Source: Brevibacterium daeguense (GTDB taxonomy: Bacteria; Actinomycetota; Actinomycetes; Actinomycetales; Brevibacteriaceae). Taken from it: a DNA stretch of 64,000 nt. Positions within the stretch are counted from its first letter, which is position 1, and each line of letters starts with the position of its first letter. The DNA lies in assembly GCF_021729135.1 (NCBI RefSeq), contig NZ_JAJTWW010000019.1, positions 21,768-85,767 of the forward strand, written 5' to 3'. Position numbers and translations under genes: made by a program. Positions 63,904 to 64,000 of this stretch are shown here, piece after piece. The notes beneath the pieces were generated by a model. It ran no database searches. It had not been told where the DNA came from and saw nothing but the letters and a program-made list of their open reading frames with translations.

Positions 63904-64000
63904 GCGTGAACCTCCTCAGTGATTGGAACCCGGGCGTGGACTCCGAAGCCCCTCTTGCCGTCTAGCCTCGATCTTTCATGGGTCGGGGCTGGTGAGGTGG
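63900..64000 (-). CDS. Histidine kinase, C-terminal end only
   Basis: An open frame from the window edge to TGA (63902-63900) ends KRGFGVHARVPITEEVHA, the usual end of a DesK-type HATPase domain. The stop overlaps the regulator ATG by four bases. Only about 32 residues are visible. Confidence 0.6.
   Translation of the reverse strand, partial: TSPAPTHERSRLDGKRGFGVHARVPITEEVHA

Overview
The window is high-GC DNA from an actinomycete (Actinomycetota). The evidence is the MtrA-MtrB-LpqB signalling operon, a WhiB1 iron-sulfur regulator, PdtaS, a 180-kDa-type NAD-glutamate dehydrogenase, mycothiol enzymes (Mca and an MDMPI-fold protein), and an SGNH-Maf-biotin carboxylase cluster. Several blocks keep the order seen in Mycobacterium tuberculosis (mtrA-mtrB-lpqB-comF-hpf-secA; greA-DUF4307-mca; hemolysin III-uppS-phoH2-fumC-glpX). 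No mycolate genes are visible. I lean towards a Micrococcales/Brevibacterium-like genome, with low confidence at genus level.

From 1 to about 49,960 the window is almost entirely conserved core chromosome. It holds: a partial membrane protein; mtrAB-lpqB; comF, hpf, an AlkZ/YcaQ-like protein and secA (0.6-10.4 kb); a divergent cell-surface/secretion-related set (Rv3235-family protein, LysM protein, BldC-like excisionase, CpaB-like SAF protein, CpaE-like ATPase; 10.4-14.8 kb); gdh, pdtaS and whiB1 (15.8-22.6 kb); a hexapeptide carbonic anhydrase-like protein, a metal P-type ATPase and an LpdA-type flavoprotein (22.9-26.9 kb); biotin carboxylase, Maf and an SGNH protein; AI-2E permease, greA, DUF4307 and mca; hemolysin III, uppS and phoH2; nitrobindin and a DHFR-like reductase; fumC, beta-carbonic anhydrase, glpX and DUF4245; xseAB, ispH; a MarR/mycothiol-enzyme divergon; rmuC and ychF. 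Several genes lack a good Shine-Dalgarno sequence but have a -10-like hexamer ending 6-7 nt before the start codon, which suggests leaderless transcription.

From about 49,960 to 56,200 the character changes to an accessory island. An Xre regulator and a lipoprotein gene diverge from a 42-bp near-perfect palindrome, followed by a second HTH protein. Next comes a segment that looks captured from another actinomycete: a second fumarase whose first codons are cut off by a junction, a DUF2975/Xre pair with an iterated operator, and a second DUF4245 gene that lost its start. The host genome keeps its own fumC and DUF4245 about 10 kb away. The island ends with an orphan protein carrying an R-x4-H (HEPN-type) motif.

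From 56,200 to the end lie two peptide/antibiotic-type ABC transporter modules with NarL-family two-component systems. The first has an ATPase and two permeases divergent from a kinase and regulator, with tandem CCGCGG-centred palindromes and a ten-residue leader ORF between them. The second has a fused permease, an ATPase, a regulator and a kinase running off the window edge.
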